A DNA stretch of 64,000 nucleotides from Pardosa pseudoannulata (lineage: Eukaryota; Arthropoda; Arachnida; Araneae; Lycosidae): assembly GCA_032207245.1 (NCBI GenBank), contig CM063502.1:45576191-45640190 (forward strand), given 5' to 3'. The translations under genes and the position numbers were made by a program. Positions within the stretch are counted from its first letter, which is position 1. Each line of letters starts with the position of its first letter. The notes beneath the pieces were generated by a model that saw only the letters and a program-made list of their open reading frames with translations, was not told the DNA's origin and did no database searches. Below, piece after piece: positions 14,411 to 26,917 of the stretch.

Positions 14411-16633
14411 TTGATTGTACTAAGACGGTATAATAGAGAATATTATTTACTTAAAATATGTATAGCTTCGATACATTACATCTAATTATTAATGTATCAA
14501 AAGATATTGTTCAAATTGGAGAGTGCAAACAATAGTAGAATATTACTTATGTAGTAGATAGAATATTTCTAAGTACACTGATAGTTTTTGAAATACAAAC
14601 GACTATAAAAGATATTAGCAAAAATTTCTGCCCTAAAACGCTTTCTGATAAACATGGTAATTTTGAATATAATATAACTTTCAAAATATACATAACCTGG
14701 TTGATAATGTGTGTATGAGTGTGTGTAAGAGAGATCGATTACTTAATGTTAAAGATCGCTTCGCATAACTTATTTATCAAAAATTTAATAACAATTTCAT
14801 GATGAGTAGTTGTTATTATCATTTAACTTCTGTTATACGCATTTGTACCAATTATTCACCTAGTTGGGCTTAAAATCTTTACCTATGGCATCTATTATTT
14901 ACATCTGTGAAGAATTTGACTATTTTCTTTAATCAAAGCTAAATTAAATCTCGTAGAAAACTTGTGTTCATCCTTGTATATTTTAGGTCAATCAAACTAA
15001 CTTTATTCAGCAACACTTCCAGTTTTGCGTTTTGGCAATGTAACTCATTTTTAATATTATAAAAGGCTTAAATATGATATTTTCAAAGGTTAAAGAACGT
15101 TTAAAGGCTTTTGAATAATTATATAAATTTATTTTTTACAGCTGTATTGAATTTTCATTATTAAACAAGCATTTCAGAAACGTTATTTCAGATATCTCTG
15201 CGAATAAATTATTTCCATTCAGTATAAGAATCATAGTTTTTATCCTTATATTAAACACCGTTCTTTATGAAGCCTAATTTTTCTCTGTAGATGTTCATCG
15301 TTTTTTTCTGCTTAAGATAAATGATTTATTTTCTCTCACACACCCTTGAGAAACATTAGCACACTTGATTTCTTTCTCAGTTGTGGATTAACAGGAGATA
15401 ATGACAGTGTTTTCATAAATATTCGCGTGCTGCTATATTGCAGAATAGGACTTTTTGCCTTTATAAGAACCACTTGAGTATTTACCTTTCCCACGTTCAA
15501 AGCATATTAAAAGTTAACACTGACCAATGTTTTTATTTTAAATCTCTCAACATCTCGTCACCAGTACCTGCTTAACTACCTTATTGGTGGACATGAATTA
15601 TTTTAGGATTCATATATAAAACGGTTATATAACTATGCTACAAATAATTTAATTTCGACGCTATCATCAACCCATAATTTCTTCCGATTTACATAAAGTG
15701 ATTTATGTGTAATACCGCATAAATACTGAAGGTCAAATAGAGCAATAATTTCCATGTTATATGAACGAGCATTTGGAATTAACTGATAGTATGAGAAAAT
15801 TCTATGAATACAAATATTAGTGCAATTCGTAATGTTATTTATAGTAACGAGATGATAAAGACTCAATTATTAAGCAATATTCTGAACAATGGATTTCAAA
15901 CCAGGTAAATAAGCACTTATATTATATGTATGGTATGTTTCGATTAGGCATATAAATATGATTTATAGGTCTCCATTTGACTATTACATATTTTCGTGTC
16001 TATCAATTTTAATATCACTAATTTTAAAGTTAGATATCATCACTATCAATTTCAGCGCTCTAGTTACCTGAATTTCTTCATTTGATATCTCCGTGCTTTT
16101 ATATTATAAAAGGTTGCTTTTACTTTCATTTTATTATACACTTCCTTATCTTTTGCTTCAGTGCCAGTTTTGAAAATTTGTGATTAATTGCAATTTTAAG
16201 CGGCAAGATAAAATATTCTAAATTTCGAATTGAAATTGAACTTTTGACATCTTGCTGGTTATCCTGTTTTTAACGGTCTTTTAAGTAATAACTCTACCTT
16301 TCTTATAAATTATAAGTACTTAATATTACAGTTGCCATTTCTAGGCAACAGCAATCTACTGAATAGTAGTGTTTGGCAAATATTTAAGGTGGGACATTTT
16401 CAAATGACGAACACAACGACGAAAGATGCGTTTCTGGATATTTGTCATAAGTTCCAGAACTTTATATGATTATCAAAACCTAGAATATATCTTTAATCGC
16501 AATAATAGGCATAGACTCAAGTTTCGTTTTATGATGAGAAATCAATAATTTAAAGAAGGTGTTGTTGGTTTTTTGCATGAGTTTAAACCATGAAATATAA
16601 CTAAATTCTACTTACATGAGAAATTCATACCTA
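14411..16633. other. AT-rich unassigned sequence
   Basis: No gene recognised. A short TG-rich run is at about 14,707-14,726. The minus-strand open frame at 15,633-15,866 (77 codons) has no recognised similarity and no upstream or downstream continuation. Confidence 0.5.
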
Positions 16634-17600
16634 CACTCAAGAGCCAAAACATTATGACAAACCCTACATTTTGCAATGAACTCGCCTGGATGACGTGGAA
16701 GACACGTGACACAGGTGGAAGTGACATTTAACTGCTGCTGGAGAGTCTCAAGAATCATTCTTTTACTTACTTCTGTGTGCTATGAGAAAGACTGAGGATC
16801 TAAGCGATTTTGATAGAAGGCAGATTTTAATGGCTAAGGCTCGGAACAAGTATTTCAGAAAATATACGACTCGTGCGTTATTCGCGATCTACAGTTGTTA
16901 GTACTTTTGCAAAGTGGATAAATTACGATGAAATCAGCAGTAGTAGTCATAGTGTTGGAAGTCCACACGCTATCAAAGAAAAAGGTCGTCGGAGACTGTC
17001 TCGCATGAAGCAAAACCGGAGCCAGACAGTGGCTCATCTGACAGTCCAATACAATCCAGGGCCAAGTAGAATAATATCGGAGAGCACTGTTCAGTGGACA
17101 CTGTTGGATATGGAGCTAAGCAGCAAACGTCCCACTCATGTGACTTTACTGACCAAGCGTCATCGACAACTGCGCCTATGCTGGGCCCGGGAACATCTCG
17201 GTTGGTCCATGGATCAGTAGGAGAGAGTTGCCTGTTCAGATGAATCACGGTTCGTCATTCATCACGCTGAAGGCCGTGTCAGGATACGCTGTCTTCCAAG
17301 ATAACAGTTGCTCAGTCAATGGACAATATGTCATACACAGACCGGTGATGGCGGTATTATGCTTTCAGGGACGTTCTCTTGGGTGTCTCTGGGACCCGTG
17401 GTTGTGGCAGAGCAGACCATGAATGCTACAGGGTATGTCAACATCATTGCGGACCAGTTGCACACTTACATGGCCTGTTTTTTTTCAGCTCGAAATGAAA
17501 TGTTCCAACAGGACAACGCCCCATGTCACAAGGCTACAATTGTGTTGGAGTGCTTCCAGGAACATGATGCTGAATTCCAGTTAATGTCCTGGCCACTCAC
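16634..17600 (+). mobile_element. Tc1-like transposon, 3' truncated
   Basis: The left end carries a Tc1-type terminal sequence just after a TA dinucleotide: CACTCAAGAGCCAAAACATT at 16,634-16,653. A plus-strand transposase relic follows at 16,782. Similarity stops abruptly after about 17,596, and the inverted complement of the left terminus is not seen downstream. The copy therefore lost its last third and right terminus. GC content is clearly higher than the flanks, as expected of a fairly young insertion. Confidence 0.85.
16782..17596 (+). pseudogene. Tc1 transposase pseudogene (DD34E type)
   Basis: The reading starts MRKTEDLSDFDRRQI, the N-terminus of a Tc1-like transposase, a cut-and-paste enzyme inserting at TA. 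A frameshift between about 16,840 and 16,873 moves it to another frame, which then runs to the end. The N-terminal helix-turn-helix DNA-binding region includes RYSRSTVVSTFAKWI. The catalytic core has SDESRF, with the first Asp codon at 17,239, and QQDNAPCH, with the second Asp at 17,512. The third acidic residue, normally in SPDLNPIEH, is gone because homology breaks after MSWP. In-frame stops lie at 17,218 (a TAG where the family has Trp) and just before QLLSQ (about 17,299-17,306). The copy is dead. The family is very common in spider genomes, which is the main basis for the host guess. Confidence 0.9.
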
Positions 17601-17833
17601 ACACACACGTGCTGAATGTATCATGACAAGGATTATAGGACGTTTTCGTGAATGGGGAAAAAGCCACCGCAGCCGCTTTAAGAGCGGTTTCGGGTATAAG
17701 GAAAAAGCCGGCTACGACGCTTATAGGGTTAATATTAGAAAATGCATAAATTGGTATCTAAGAATAAGAATTTATGAAAATAATTATTTCAGCTTTAAGA
17801 ATAAGAGGAAAATGTTAAGACTAGATCAGTATA
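17601..17833. other. sequence abutting the truncated Tc1 copy
   Basis: After the Tc1 break there is a short CA run and then a GC-richer patch at about 17,640-17,725. It contains a small inverted repeat, CCGCT with AGCGG, around 17,675-17,688. An open frame continues from the transposase into it, but the residues no longer resemble the family, so the extension is fortuitous. Origin unknown. Confidence 0.45.
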
Positions 17834-19116
17834 TCAAACTCATTAACTATAACGATGCAAAGAAATAGTTAAAAAATAAACAAAACATTTGCGTAATGCA
17901 CTAGAAAAATATGGAAGATTAAAAATATTTACTGCAAATTAACCTATAAAACATTTTTAAGTAAAAAGAATTAAATAAAATTGAGGCTTGCCTCAACTGA
18001 GATTTGCCTGCATTCTATTCTTGATATCTCCTTCATTCCTTCCTTATAATGTTTTAGTTTTTCAGTCCCCGATGTTTGATGTATGTTACAGTGAAAGATT
18101 CAAAGTCTGTTACCCAGGATAAAGCAGAATAAAGGAATTACTTTTAATGAGAATCACTCATCTAGCTGATTCCGTCTAACAAAAAATGGTGTCTTATAAT
18201 TTTAAAGCAAGTAAATATTAATTTTATAAAATATTTAAGCCCACAAGTACATTGATAAAGACCCTTCTTAAAATTAAGGAATAATAAATGAGACTAATTC
18301 AGTTTGTAATTATATATTTAAAAAATATATTTAAATGTGCATATTTTATTAAGAAATATGCAAATGTGAAATAGAAAATATTTTAAATTGTATATCGCAG
18401 GTGCAGTTTTCATTATATAGATATTAAGAATTCATAAATTAAACAATAATTTATGATAAATTTAAATATTCATAAATGTTTTGTTATAATTTGTTGAAAA
18501 TAAAACTATTTCAGCAAACATCTTCAGAATCGAAAATTAATAAATAAACAAAATTATTTGGTTTGGGGCATATCATTTAATAAAAGTATTGAACAAGAAT
18601 AAATGTGTTTTTATGACGAAAGGTTCAAATCTACTGAAATCATGGGAGTTGTAGAAAGGTAGCATTAAAAATATCATTTATAAATAAATAAAAGGGCATA
18701 GATATAATCAATAATACATGTGTAAATTATGATGTACAGAAATAATAAGATTTCTAAGAAATATTTACTGATAAAATTTGGATTAAATCAAACTCATTAA
18801 GTATGACGATGCAAAGAAATAGCTAAAAAATAAACAAAACACTTGCGTAATGCACTAGAAAAAAAATGGAAGATTAAAAATATTTCAAAGTTATTTGGTT
18901 GGGGTATATCATTTAATAAAAGTATTGAACAAGAATAAATGTTTTTTTATGACAAAAGGCTCAAATCTACTGCAATCATGGGTGTTGTAGAAAAGTAGCA
19001 TTAAAAATATCATTTATAAATAAAAAAAGGGCATAAATATAATCAATAATGCATCTGCAAATTATGATGTACAGAAATAATAAGATTTCTAAGAAATATT
19101 TACTGATAAAATTTGA
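17834..19116 (+). repeat. tandem duplication, second copy internally deleted
   Basis: Segment A (17,834-17,928, starting TCAAACTCATTAACTAT) recurs at about 18,788-18,883 with few differences. Segment B (about 18,546-18,776, with the shared word AAAAGTATTGAACAAGAATA) recurs at about 18,888-19,116. In the first copy A and B are separated by about 620 bp, and in the second they are adjacent. The simplest reading is duplication of a unit of about 950 bp followed by loss of the middle of the second copy. No coding content is seen. Confidence 0.75.
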
Positions 19117-19902
19117 ATTTATTGATACTTTTCAATTTATAAGATATGAATTTAAATCCATATAAAATGCATATAAAATGGTATTTTAGGCAGCAGTTTT
19201 AGAATAATTTTGTTTTTCACAGATGTACATTTTAGGAATTTTTTAAATGATACTTAAATGTAAGGAAAAACAATACTTAATCATTTTCTTTTAGACAATT
19301 CAGCACGCATTAGGAGTGTATTCCAACAGATTATAACTATGTAAAGGATATCGCAGCGCCACTAATTAAAAAGTTAGTGCTTAATTAACTTCTTATAATT
19401 AATTTTCCACTGTCTTATTATTAGAAGTATTTTAATTAAATTCACTATGCTTCCTAACAAGAAATATAATAAGCCTAAAGTTTTAATTAAAATATAAAAT
19501 ATCTTAACACATTTTTTAGAACTGTGACAGAAGAAAAAATTAATTTCAAAAATTTATGAAATACAGTTATCAAATATTAGAAAGTGTTGTGCTTAAGGTT
19601 TCTGTATTAAAAAAGCATCAGTAGATTAGATAAGCGAAAATAGAGGATTGAATAATTTTTTTATACGATATAATCTCATAGTATTAGTCGAAGCAAGAAT
19701 TCACCTAATGAAGTTAATTACTAAGTAAACTATTCAGGGAAAAAATGCTTTTTTCCTAAATTGGGCTCAAGAAATTTAAGCCCTTATGAATGGACTATGT
19801 ACTGCAAGAAATACAATATGAATATCTCAGACAATCATTTTTAATTTTTTTTTTGTGTTAAATGATTATTCAAGTTGATAGTAATATTAGTGAAATCTAA
19901 AA
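19117..19902. other. AT-rich unassigned sequence
   Basis: No supported feature. Confidence 0.5.
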
Positions 19903-20404
19903 TATTTGTTTCGTTTATTATATTACATAATTTATTATATTACATAATTTTATATTATATAAGTTTAATGTTTTTTGTTACTTATACAACTAATGTCAAT
20001 AGATATTTTGGGATTACATCTATGAAACTTGAATACAGTCAGTACCGGCTATATGGTCACCCGCTTATAAGGGTACCCCGCTTTTATGGTCAGTTTTGTA
20101 AAATCCCGGCTAACTTAATAGGGACATGTATGTGTTAAAGCGTATATATTTGTTTAGTTTATTATATTATATAATTTATTATATTACATAATTTATTACA
20201 TTACATAATTTTATATTATATAATTTTAATGTTTATTTTTACTTATACAACTAATGTTAATAGATATTTTGGAATTACATCTATAAAGCTTGAATACAGT
20301 CAGTACTGTCTATATGGTCACCTGCTTATAAGGGCATCCCTCTTATATGGTCAGTTTTGTAAAGTCCCGTCTAATTTAATAGGGAACATGTATGTGTTAA
20401 AGCG
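19903..20404 (+). repeat. direct duplication carrying pogo-type terminal motifs
   Basis: Two adjacent direct copies (about 19,903-20,142 and 20,146-20,404) share TTACTTATACAACTAATG, a TGAATACAGTCAGTAC block and the ending TGTATGTGTTAAAGCG. Each contains words of the type GGTCAC-CGCTTATAAGGG and TTATGGTCAGTTTTG. Repeats of a CGCTTATATGGTCA-like word are typical of pogo/Tigger element ends, and a third set lies at 20,892-20,934. The copies differ at about one base in ten and in the length of an AT-rich lead. Confidence 0.65.
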
Positions 20405-20934
20405 CACCGCTTATACAGTCATTTTCTTTTTCTTTTTCTTGTTCTTGTAGACTCATCGTCGGAGTTTTCCACCTCTCTGAGTTCTCGCCCCCCACTGATA
20501 ACAAGTGGACGTCTGTCTGTTTATTGGTTGAAGTTATCTCTCTCATACATGACCTCAGATGTTATTTTACTAATTCCGAAGCAGCAGATGACATTTAAAA
20601 GCTATTAGGGACTTTGAAAAAGTTGTGTTAACCAACAAAAGGAAGCAAACTTATATATCTGATTATTTTTAAATGCATTGAACATGAATGTACCTATGTA
20701 CATGTGCTGAACTTTGATTAGTAAGGTAAGCTAATAAATTGATCCAAAAAAATATTGGATATTTTTAATGTAGTTTTTACTTCTAGAATTAATTTTTAAA
20801 ATGTTCTTAAAAGTATAATTATTTGCTTAATAGTACTAAATTCTGATAGGTGAATATAATCCTACACACAATTCAATAGGGTTGTATTGTTCCGCATATA
20901 TGGTCATCCCGCTTATATGGTCAGATTTATCTGG
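20405..20934 (+). mobile_element. pogo/Tigger transposon remnant
   Basis: Between the duplicated terminal block (up to 20,404) and a further pair of GGTCA words at 20,892-20,934 lies the C-terminal tail of a pogo-type transposase, so the whole block from about 19.9 to 20.93 kb is likely one degraded element. The terminal words all face the same way and a clean inverted partner is missing, so the outer ends are rearranged or truncated. No TA target duplication was resolved. Confidence 0.5.
20570..20672 (+). pseudogene. pogo/Tigger transposase C-terminal tail
   Basis: Read with one 1-base correction near 20,599, the plus strand gives CYFTNSEAADDI and then IRDFEKVVLTNKRKQTYISD-YF ending in TAA at 20,670-20,672. 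A basic stretch followed by QTxISDYF at the very end is characteristic of pogo/Tigger transposases. The DNA-binding and DDE domains are not recognisable upstream. Only the last 35 or so residues survive, so the copy cannot be functional. Confidence 0.55.
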
Positions 20935-21039
20935 ACCGTTGAGCAGAACATATAACCGATACAGACTGTATTCGGAAACAAAGAAACAAAAGTTTCATAA
21001 TATGAAGTTTAGCCAGCAAAGGTAAACAGTATTCTCTCT

Positions 21040-21055
21040 CTCTCTCTATCATGCA
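21040..21055. repeat. short (TC)n microsatellite
   Basis: Run of TC dinucleotides within otherwise unassigned sequence. Confidence 0.7.
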
Positions 21056-21143
21056 GAAGTCAAAGGATGGGGGAATAAGCAAGGTGCTTCGGAGATCCAA
21101 ATCCCACAATGGTATTTTCCTTTTAGTTTGTTATCTGCTTTAA

Positions 21144-21650
21144 CCCATTAACGCCGGATATTCTAATGACTATATATTAGTAAATATCTAACATAGAAGC
21201 TATTATAGAGACATGGAAGTAAAACAAAATATGAAATTTAAACACCTTTAAATATGACATCAAGTCATCATTGGTGAAGAGGTGTCATTTTAAAACATAA
21301 CAAGATGTCTTTAAAAAAAGGAAAACTTCGTGATAAGAGATTTATTTGCTATCATATATGAGAAAAGTACTGAAAAGAGATGACTTATTACAGATATGGC
21401 TATTCGCCGTGATTGTGACCGGTATACGTTCAGAATACCCATCATAATACTTTCCTATTCTAAGCTTGAAAAACATAAACTGCCGATCGAAATAACAAAA
21501 TTATAGATAAGATCATATTTGAAAACTTGGGAGATTATTCATAAGATTAATATCTATTTCCATTAAAAAGGAAGAATATTTTCAAGAAAACAAAAACTCT
21601 ACAAACCAGTTTTTGACTGTCCTCAAATAAGGACAGTGGGCGTTAATGGG
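21144..21650. mobile_element. non-autonomous piggyBac-type element (507 bp)
   Basis: The segment is bounded by TTAA at 21,140-21,143 and 21,651-21,654, the target duplication typical of piggyBac. Its ends form a perfect 12-bp inverted repeat, CCCATTAACGCC, and begin with CCC as many piggyBac ends do. Just inside the right end is an inverted pair, CTGTCC and GGACAG, separated by 8 bases. No transposase coding is present, so it would depend on an enzyme supplied from elsewhere. Both ends and both duplications are intact. Confidence 0.8.
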
Positions 21651-21654
21651 TTAA

Positions 21655-22843
21655 CCAGAAGGTTCTGGTTTCATTAGTCTTGATGTAGTAGAAAAAGATA
21701 AACAGTAGGACTGAAAATCAACCTACCTCTCATGGAAGGATATTTTACATTTGTCCAGTTTTACCAATGTTGATAACTGTAAAAAATTAACAATTTTTGT
21801 ATTCGTGAAAGACGGGGCTATCTATAAAGATTTCTTTCGACACAGTTAATGTTAAAAAATGAATAGTTAAAATATTGTTTCATTGAAAAATCATTTAAAA
21901 ATCTTTGAAAAAAAGTAATCATTGTGAAACTGTATCTCTTGATTTTGTATTTATTTTTAAATAAGAGTTATTTTTAAAATACATTATAATTGGAAATGGA
22001 TAAAGATTAATTTTAATTCTTTGTAAACAATCCAATTAAAATATATATTAAAATATATATTATTATTATTTAATCATTTATTCACAGACTGCATATATTA
22101 ATACAAAGAAATACTATATTTAACTTTTCGAGGACAATATTAATTAATTAAAAATTTATTTAAATAACTTGACTTTAGTAAGATTCTTAGATAAAAATAT
22201 TAATTATAATGGAATCTATGATTAATGATAAACAATATTATTACAAACTTTTACAGAACATCCAAATTTAAAATGTCAAGTAAATATCGTTTATTTTAAA
22301 AGAGAATTTCAAAGAGGAATAACTAAATATCTCTCTTTTAAAACAGTTACAATGAAATGTTTCAATACATATTTCTGTTCACAACAGTTATTAGATGATA
22401 CAACGAAGGATATAGATTTGGTGAAAGCAATATTTCTTCGTTCAAAGAAAATAATACTTTCAAAAGAGTATTAGGTTAAAAAAGTACTTTTAGCTTCGAA
22501 GTCAATACCTTTGCTTTATTTTCTGTCATCAATCAAAGCCAATGACAACTATTTGCAATTTCTTAGTAGAATTTACTTATTGAACCACTGACACGTTATT
22601 AATAGACCTAATACTAGCCGTTGATTGTTAGAAAGAGGTTATTTCAATTTACCGTTTGAAAGATAAAATGAATTGAGAAGTTCATAAGAATTGATACTCG
22701 CTTTTTTATTCGGATATTTAGGGTAATCAGATTTTGTAAACTCCTTCAAATTATAAAATCAATGGACACAGTAAAATTTTAAACGTAGTCCATCAAGCGC
22801 TTTTCCTTTTCTGTATTATAATAAACCAAATATTCACATTAGA
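21655..22843. other. AT-rich unassigned sequence
   Basis: No gene or element recognised. Confidence 0.5.

Positions 22844-22934
<91 letters not shown>
22844..22934. repeat. compound (TA)n(TG)n microsatellite
   Basis: A TA run to about 22,899 passes directly into a TG run to 22,934. Confidence 0.9.
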
Positions 22935-22937
<3 letters not shown>

Positions 22938-23343
22938 CTCTTTTATAATAGTAAGATAAATGAAAAAGACCTAAGCTTGCGTAAACTTTTGGAGTAATGA
23001 CGGTCAGGCACAGAGATATTTCACAGGAAGTTGATGACTAATCAAGCAAGAAGAACCAGTTAGAGCGTGGACATGGAGGTATCATCACATTCCACGTTTA
23101 GTTTAGCCTCAAATAAATGAAAATGACGCAAGCGACGCCTGAAACGGAAATCCCAAATTAAATAAAGAAGTGTTTTTACTATGAAGGACTAATTATTCCA
23201 TTCGCCTTAACACTGAATCACGTCATATATATATATATATATATGTATAAATTCCACAAGTATAATTATAGAGCAAACACAGTTATGACTGATCGCTGTA
23301 CCGGCTATGGACTGAAATAAAAAATTGTTATGCGTAAAAATTT
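22935..23343. other. unassigned sequence with small (AT)n run
   Basis: A short AT dinucleotide run is at 23,225-23,244. The remainder is slightly less AT-rich, with no recognised feature. Confidence 0.45.
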
Positions 23344-23704
23344 GAAATATTAACAAATAATAAAATAATTACAAAAATAGTCTTTGTACGTCATGAAATG
23401 ATGTTATATTGATATGGAGCTGTATAAATATGAATAAACGTGTCAATAATCCGCTAAACAACGTAAAACATTACAAAATTTGCAGAATTCCAAATCTATT
23501 ATGATTCTATTAAAATTAACTCTGGGTCATTTTAACAAATACTAAAAACTGCGAAATATTAACAAATAATAAAATAATTACGAAAATATTCTTTATACGT
23601 CATGAAATGATGTTATATTGATATGGAGCTGTATCATAATACAATTGGTAGAATTCCAAATCTATTATGATTCTATTAAAATTAATTAACTCTGGGTCAT
23701 TTTC
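23344..23704 (+). repeat. tandem duplication, about 209 bp period
   Basis: The block starting GAAATATTAACAAATAATAA at 23,344 recurs at 23,553. Shared words follow in order: CGTCATGAAATGATGTTATA, GATATGGAGCTGTAT, GAATTCCAAATCTATTATGA and CTCTGGGTCATTTT. The second copy lacks about 55 bp in the middle. The copies are nearly identical, so the event is fairly recent. Confidence 0.85.
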
Positions 23705-26701
23705 ACGTTGGACAAATGTATTCTATCACTTTTATTTATTACAAATAAAGCATTACACAGGTACTATCTATATAAACATAAGTTAGCGGCAATATTATTT
23801 TGAAATAGATCAAGGAACATATATTATTGTTCAGCAACGTATTATATTTAATGTGTATATTTACTGTGTTTTAAAAGTTGAGTTAGTTTGGTTAATAATT
23901 ACAATGTTGCTAAACCTTCGTATTTCATTTCTAAAGATTTAATATATATATATATATACTCACTGTAAGTAGAGATTTTTCATTATCCGTCTTTTGAAGC
24001 ATTATTTACCTAGAATATTCCCTGTTTATTTTGAATTTTTAAAAGTCTTATCATCTAATGTATGGCCTTCAATAAGTGTTTTACGGATACTAACAATTAA
24101 GCTGTACATCTGTAAAAATAACTCTTTCATTTCCATAAATAAAAGAAAAGTATCTCCTTCACTACTTTTGCAGGCGTATGTTTAATATCAGTTAACTATT
24201 GTCACCTGCATAACATTTTATGATAATAGGTACTATCATATATTGCTGTACTACAAAGCAGAACAACAAATAACAGTACCTCAGTATGTCTACTTCAATC
24301 TTATTAAAAGTGAGTTTCAAATTTTCATTTAATCTCTACGAACAGTGAATAGTTGTATCTTTACAATACACAATTTTTCAAAAAGAAGCCATTTTACATT
24401 TAAAATAAAGGAAATTTAATGGACATTTTCATTCTAAAATATTTATATTTTTATATTACTTTAGGCTTTTGTATTTCCGTCGTCGCAACATAACTGAAAA
24501 TAGCAGAGGTAAAATGAAATCTGTATAAATACGAGATGAAATTTTCATTATGTTGAAATGCGAAATAATCTCCTGGATATAGTTAAATAACTGAATGTGC
24601 AAAAACAGGGATAGTAGAATAATACATATTGTATTGTATAGCTATACCCTTAAATACCAATTATTTTAAAGAAATTTAAGAAATATATCTACTGATTAAA
24701 GAAGTTTTAGTTATATTTTTCTAAAGTCAAGCTCAGTTTATGAATTGTAGAATGATAGAAAGGGATTATAAAAATGATTATTAAGCATCATTTTATTAAA
24801 GATTATAAATATTCTTTTATACGTAGTATAATGTACAAGAAATGTAACATAATCTGTAATGAAGTACTGTGATAATATAAAATTGCAAAGATAAAAGATC
24901 TCAAATTTTACCATGCTTCAGTTTCTTCTGATATATGTGTAATATATGACAATCTTATTTTGAATAACAGTGGTAGCACTTCTGATTTATTACACGTATG
25001 TTCTATCAAATATGTTTGTTTAAAGAAGTTATAAATTGAGACGAAAAAGAAACATGAATAAAACTTCATGTAAAAAATAATCTTGCCATGCAAAGGAATA
25101 CGAGATTTTTACCAATATTACCTGACTTACTAATTACAGGAAATTTTATAAAGAATTATGCGAAATGACACACGAATTTTTAAACTCAGAGACTTTCTTC
25201 TAACTGAAATATCTGTATCGTGCTGATTTACTAATATCTATTTTTAGAGGGCAATCAGCACAAAGCTTTTGTTGACTTTCCCCAATAGGGTGTCCAGACC
25301 CATGCTCACATATATTCGTTGTCGATTTCTTCATTCTTACCAATGATTCATAAAGACATTAGCTTTAAAGACTCAGCAAAATCGCCCTTCTGATTAATTA
25401 ATCTTTGAGTTTTGTGACTTAGTAGTTAAGTTGTAATTATCAAAAACTATCTTAACCTTATTATCTTAAGTAAACCTTTCTTAATTGAATCTCATTAGTG
25501 AAGAAGGAAAGGCTGGATGGTGTACGTTTCTTCATACAAAATTATAGAATAAATCTTAACATAATAAAAACTTTCTTCTTATGTTTTAAACTAGAAGAGA
25601 TAAAAATAGAATAAGTTATTTATTTGAAAAGTTATTGTGCATTCTAAAAACAAAGTACTACAGCATGAATTCGAAAACACTTTTCTTCTATTGTTCGAAA
25701 TATTTTCCATAATTTTTTGCAGTAGCAAGAAAGACATCAGTGAGAATGAACTACTTACAAATTATTTTGGACGTTTCATGAGTTAAGTATGGCTGCGTTA
25801 TCGTTCCCTAAAGATCTGTAATCTTGACCCGTGTACCTGACTGGGCTAATTTATATGTTTTCCGAATATAGGCTCTTTTTTATTTTCCGTCACCGTAATA
25901 CTTCAAGACATAGGTATATATACACAAATGTATATATATATACACACACATTTAGAAAAGAGTAAATGAATATGTGGAGTGTACAGCTAACTAAACAAGC
26001 AAAATTGGAATTTAAATTTAGATTAAAGAAATAATTATGTTAATGTTCATTTACTTGCAGTTAATTTCTTTACAACGTTTCGCATTTTGATATTGAAGGT
26101 TATGTTTTATTCCAATTCTTAGTAAACATTCTGATGGAAATTTTAGACTGTCATCTCAAAATAAATTTCATTTTTTTTTCTAAATTGAAAAAAAATATAG
26201 AAGAATCTAATTCAGTAATCTTAACATAAAATATTTTTTCAAGTTTGTTTACACTTTATTTTTATTAGGTCTCAAAATTTCTTTTCTGTTGCTTTTAGTT
26301 TTGCAAAATTTAACCAAAAAGTCAATGAAACACAACCTTCAAAACATAAACAGAACAATTGTAAATAAAACTAGCTTTATTTACAATTTGCTATGTAATG
26401 TGTAAAACTTAATTTCTCTTACAGCATCATTTCTTCTATTTTTAAAAGTGGAAATTTATTTTACATTAGTATATCAGAGTTTAAACATAAACAGATATTT
26501 TGCTAAGAATATTTACCACCACTTTGATCAGTTTGTTAAATGTCCATGTTAATCTATTTTATCATTTTCATATTTACTGCAATTTATATATGCTATTAAT
26601 AAAACCAGACAATCAAAAATGATAATAATAATAAATAATGATAATTTTACACATATAATGAGATTTTGAATTTGAATAAAAAGTATTTTAACACATCATA
26701 G
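23705..26701. other. AT-rich unassigned sequence
   Basis: No supported gene. A small (TA)n run is at 23,942-23,958. The open frames at 23,994-24,185 (plus) and 24,908-25,093 (minus) lack any recognisable domain. Confidence 0.5.
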
Positions 26702-26917
26702 TTAACACTAGATTGCCCAAGGCAGTCATTTTGACTGTTTTTTAATTTCAATTAGAAAAACAATTATGAAATATAATGACACAATTTCTTAGTATTTGGT
26801 GACTTTTTCTATAACATATAAATGGGTTTATAAATAATTGTAGTTACTTCCACCCTCCTTTATTTCCATATATATATGTGTGTTATACCTATATTGCCCA
26901 GAAGCAGTCATTTTGAC

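Noticed and set aside
16973..17248. Minus-strand frame of 91 codons over the Tc1 copy
   Set aside because: Shadow of the plus-strand transposase pseudogene.
17597..17868. Extension of the Tc1 transposase to 17,868
   Set aside because: Residues after MSWP no longer resemble the family. The frame simply stays open past the truncation point.
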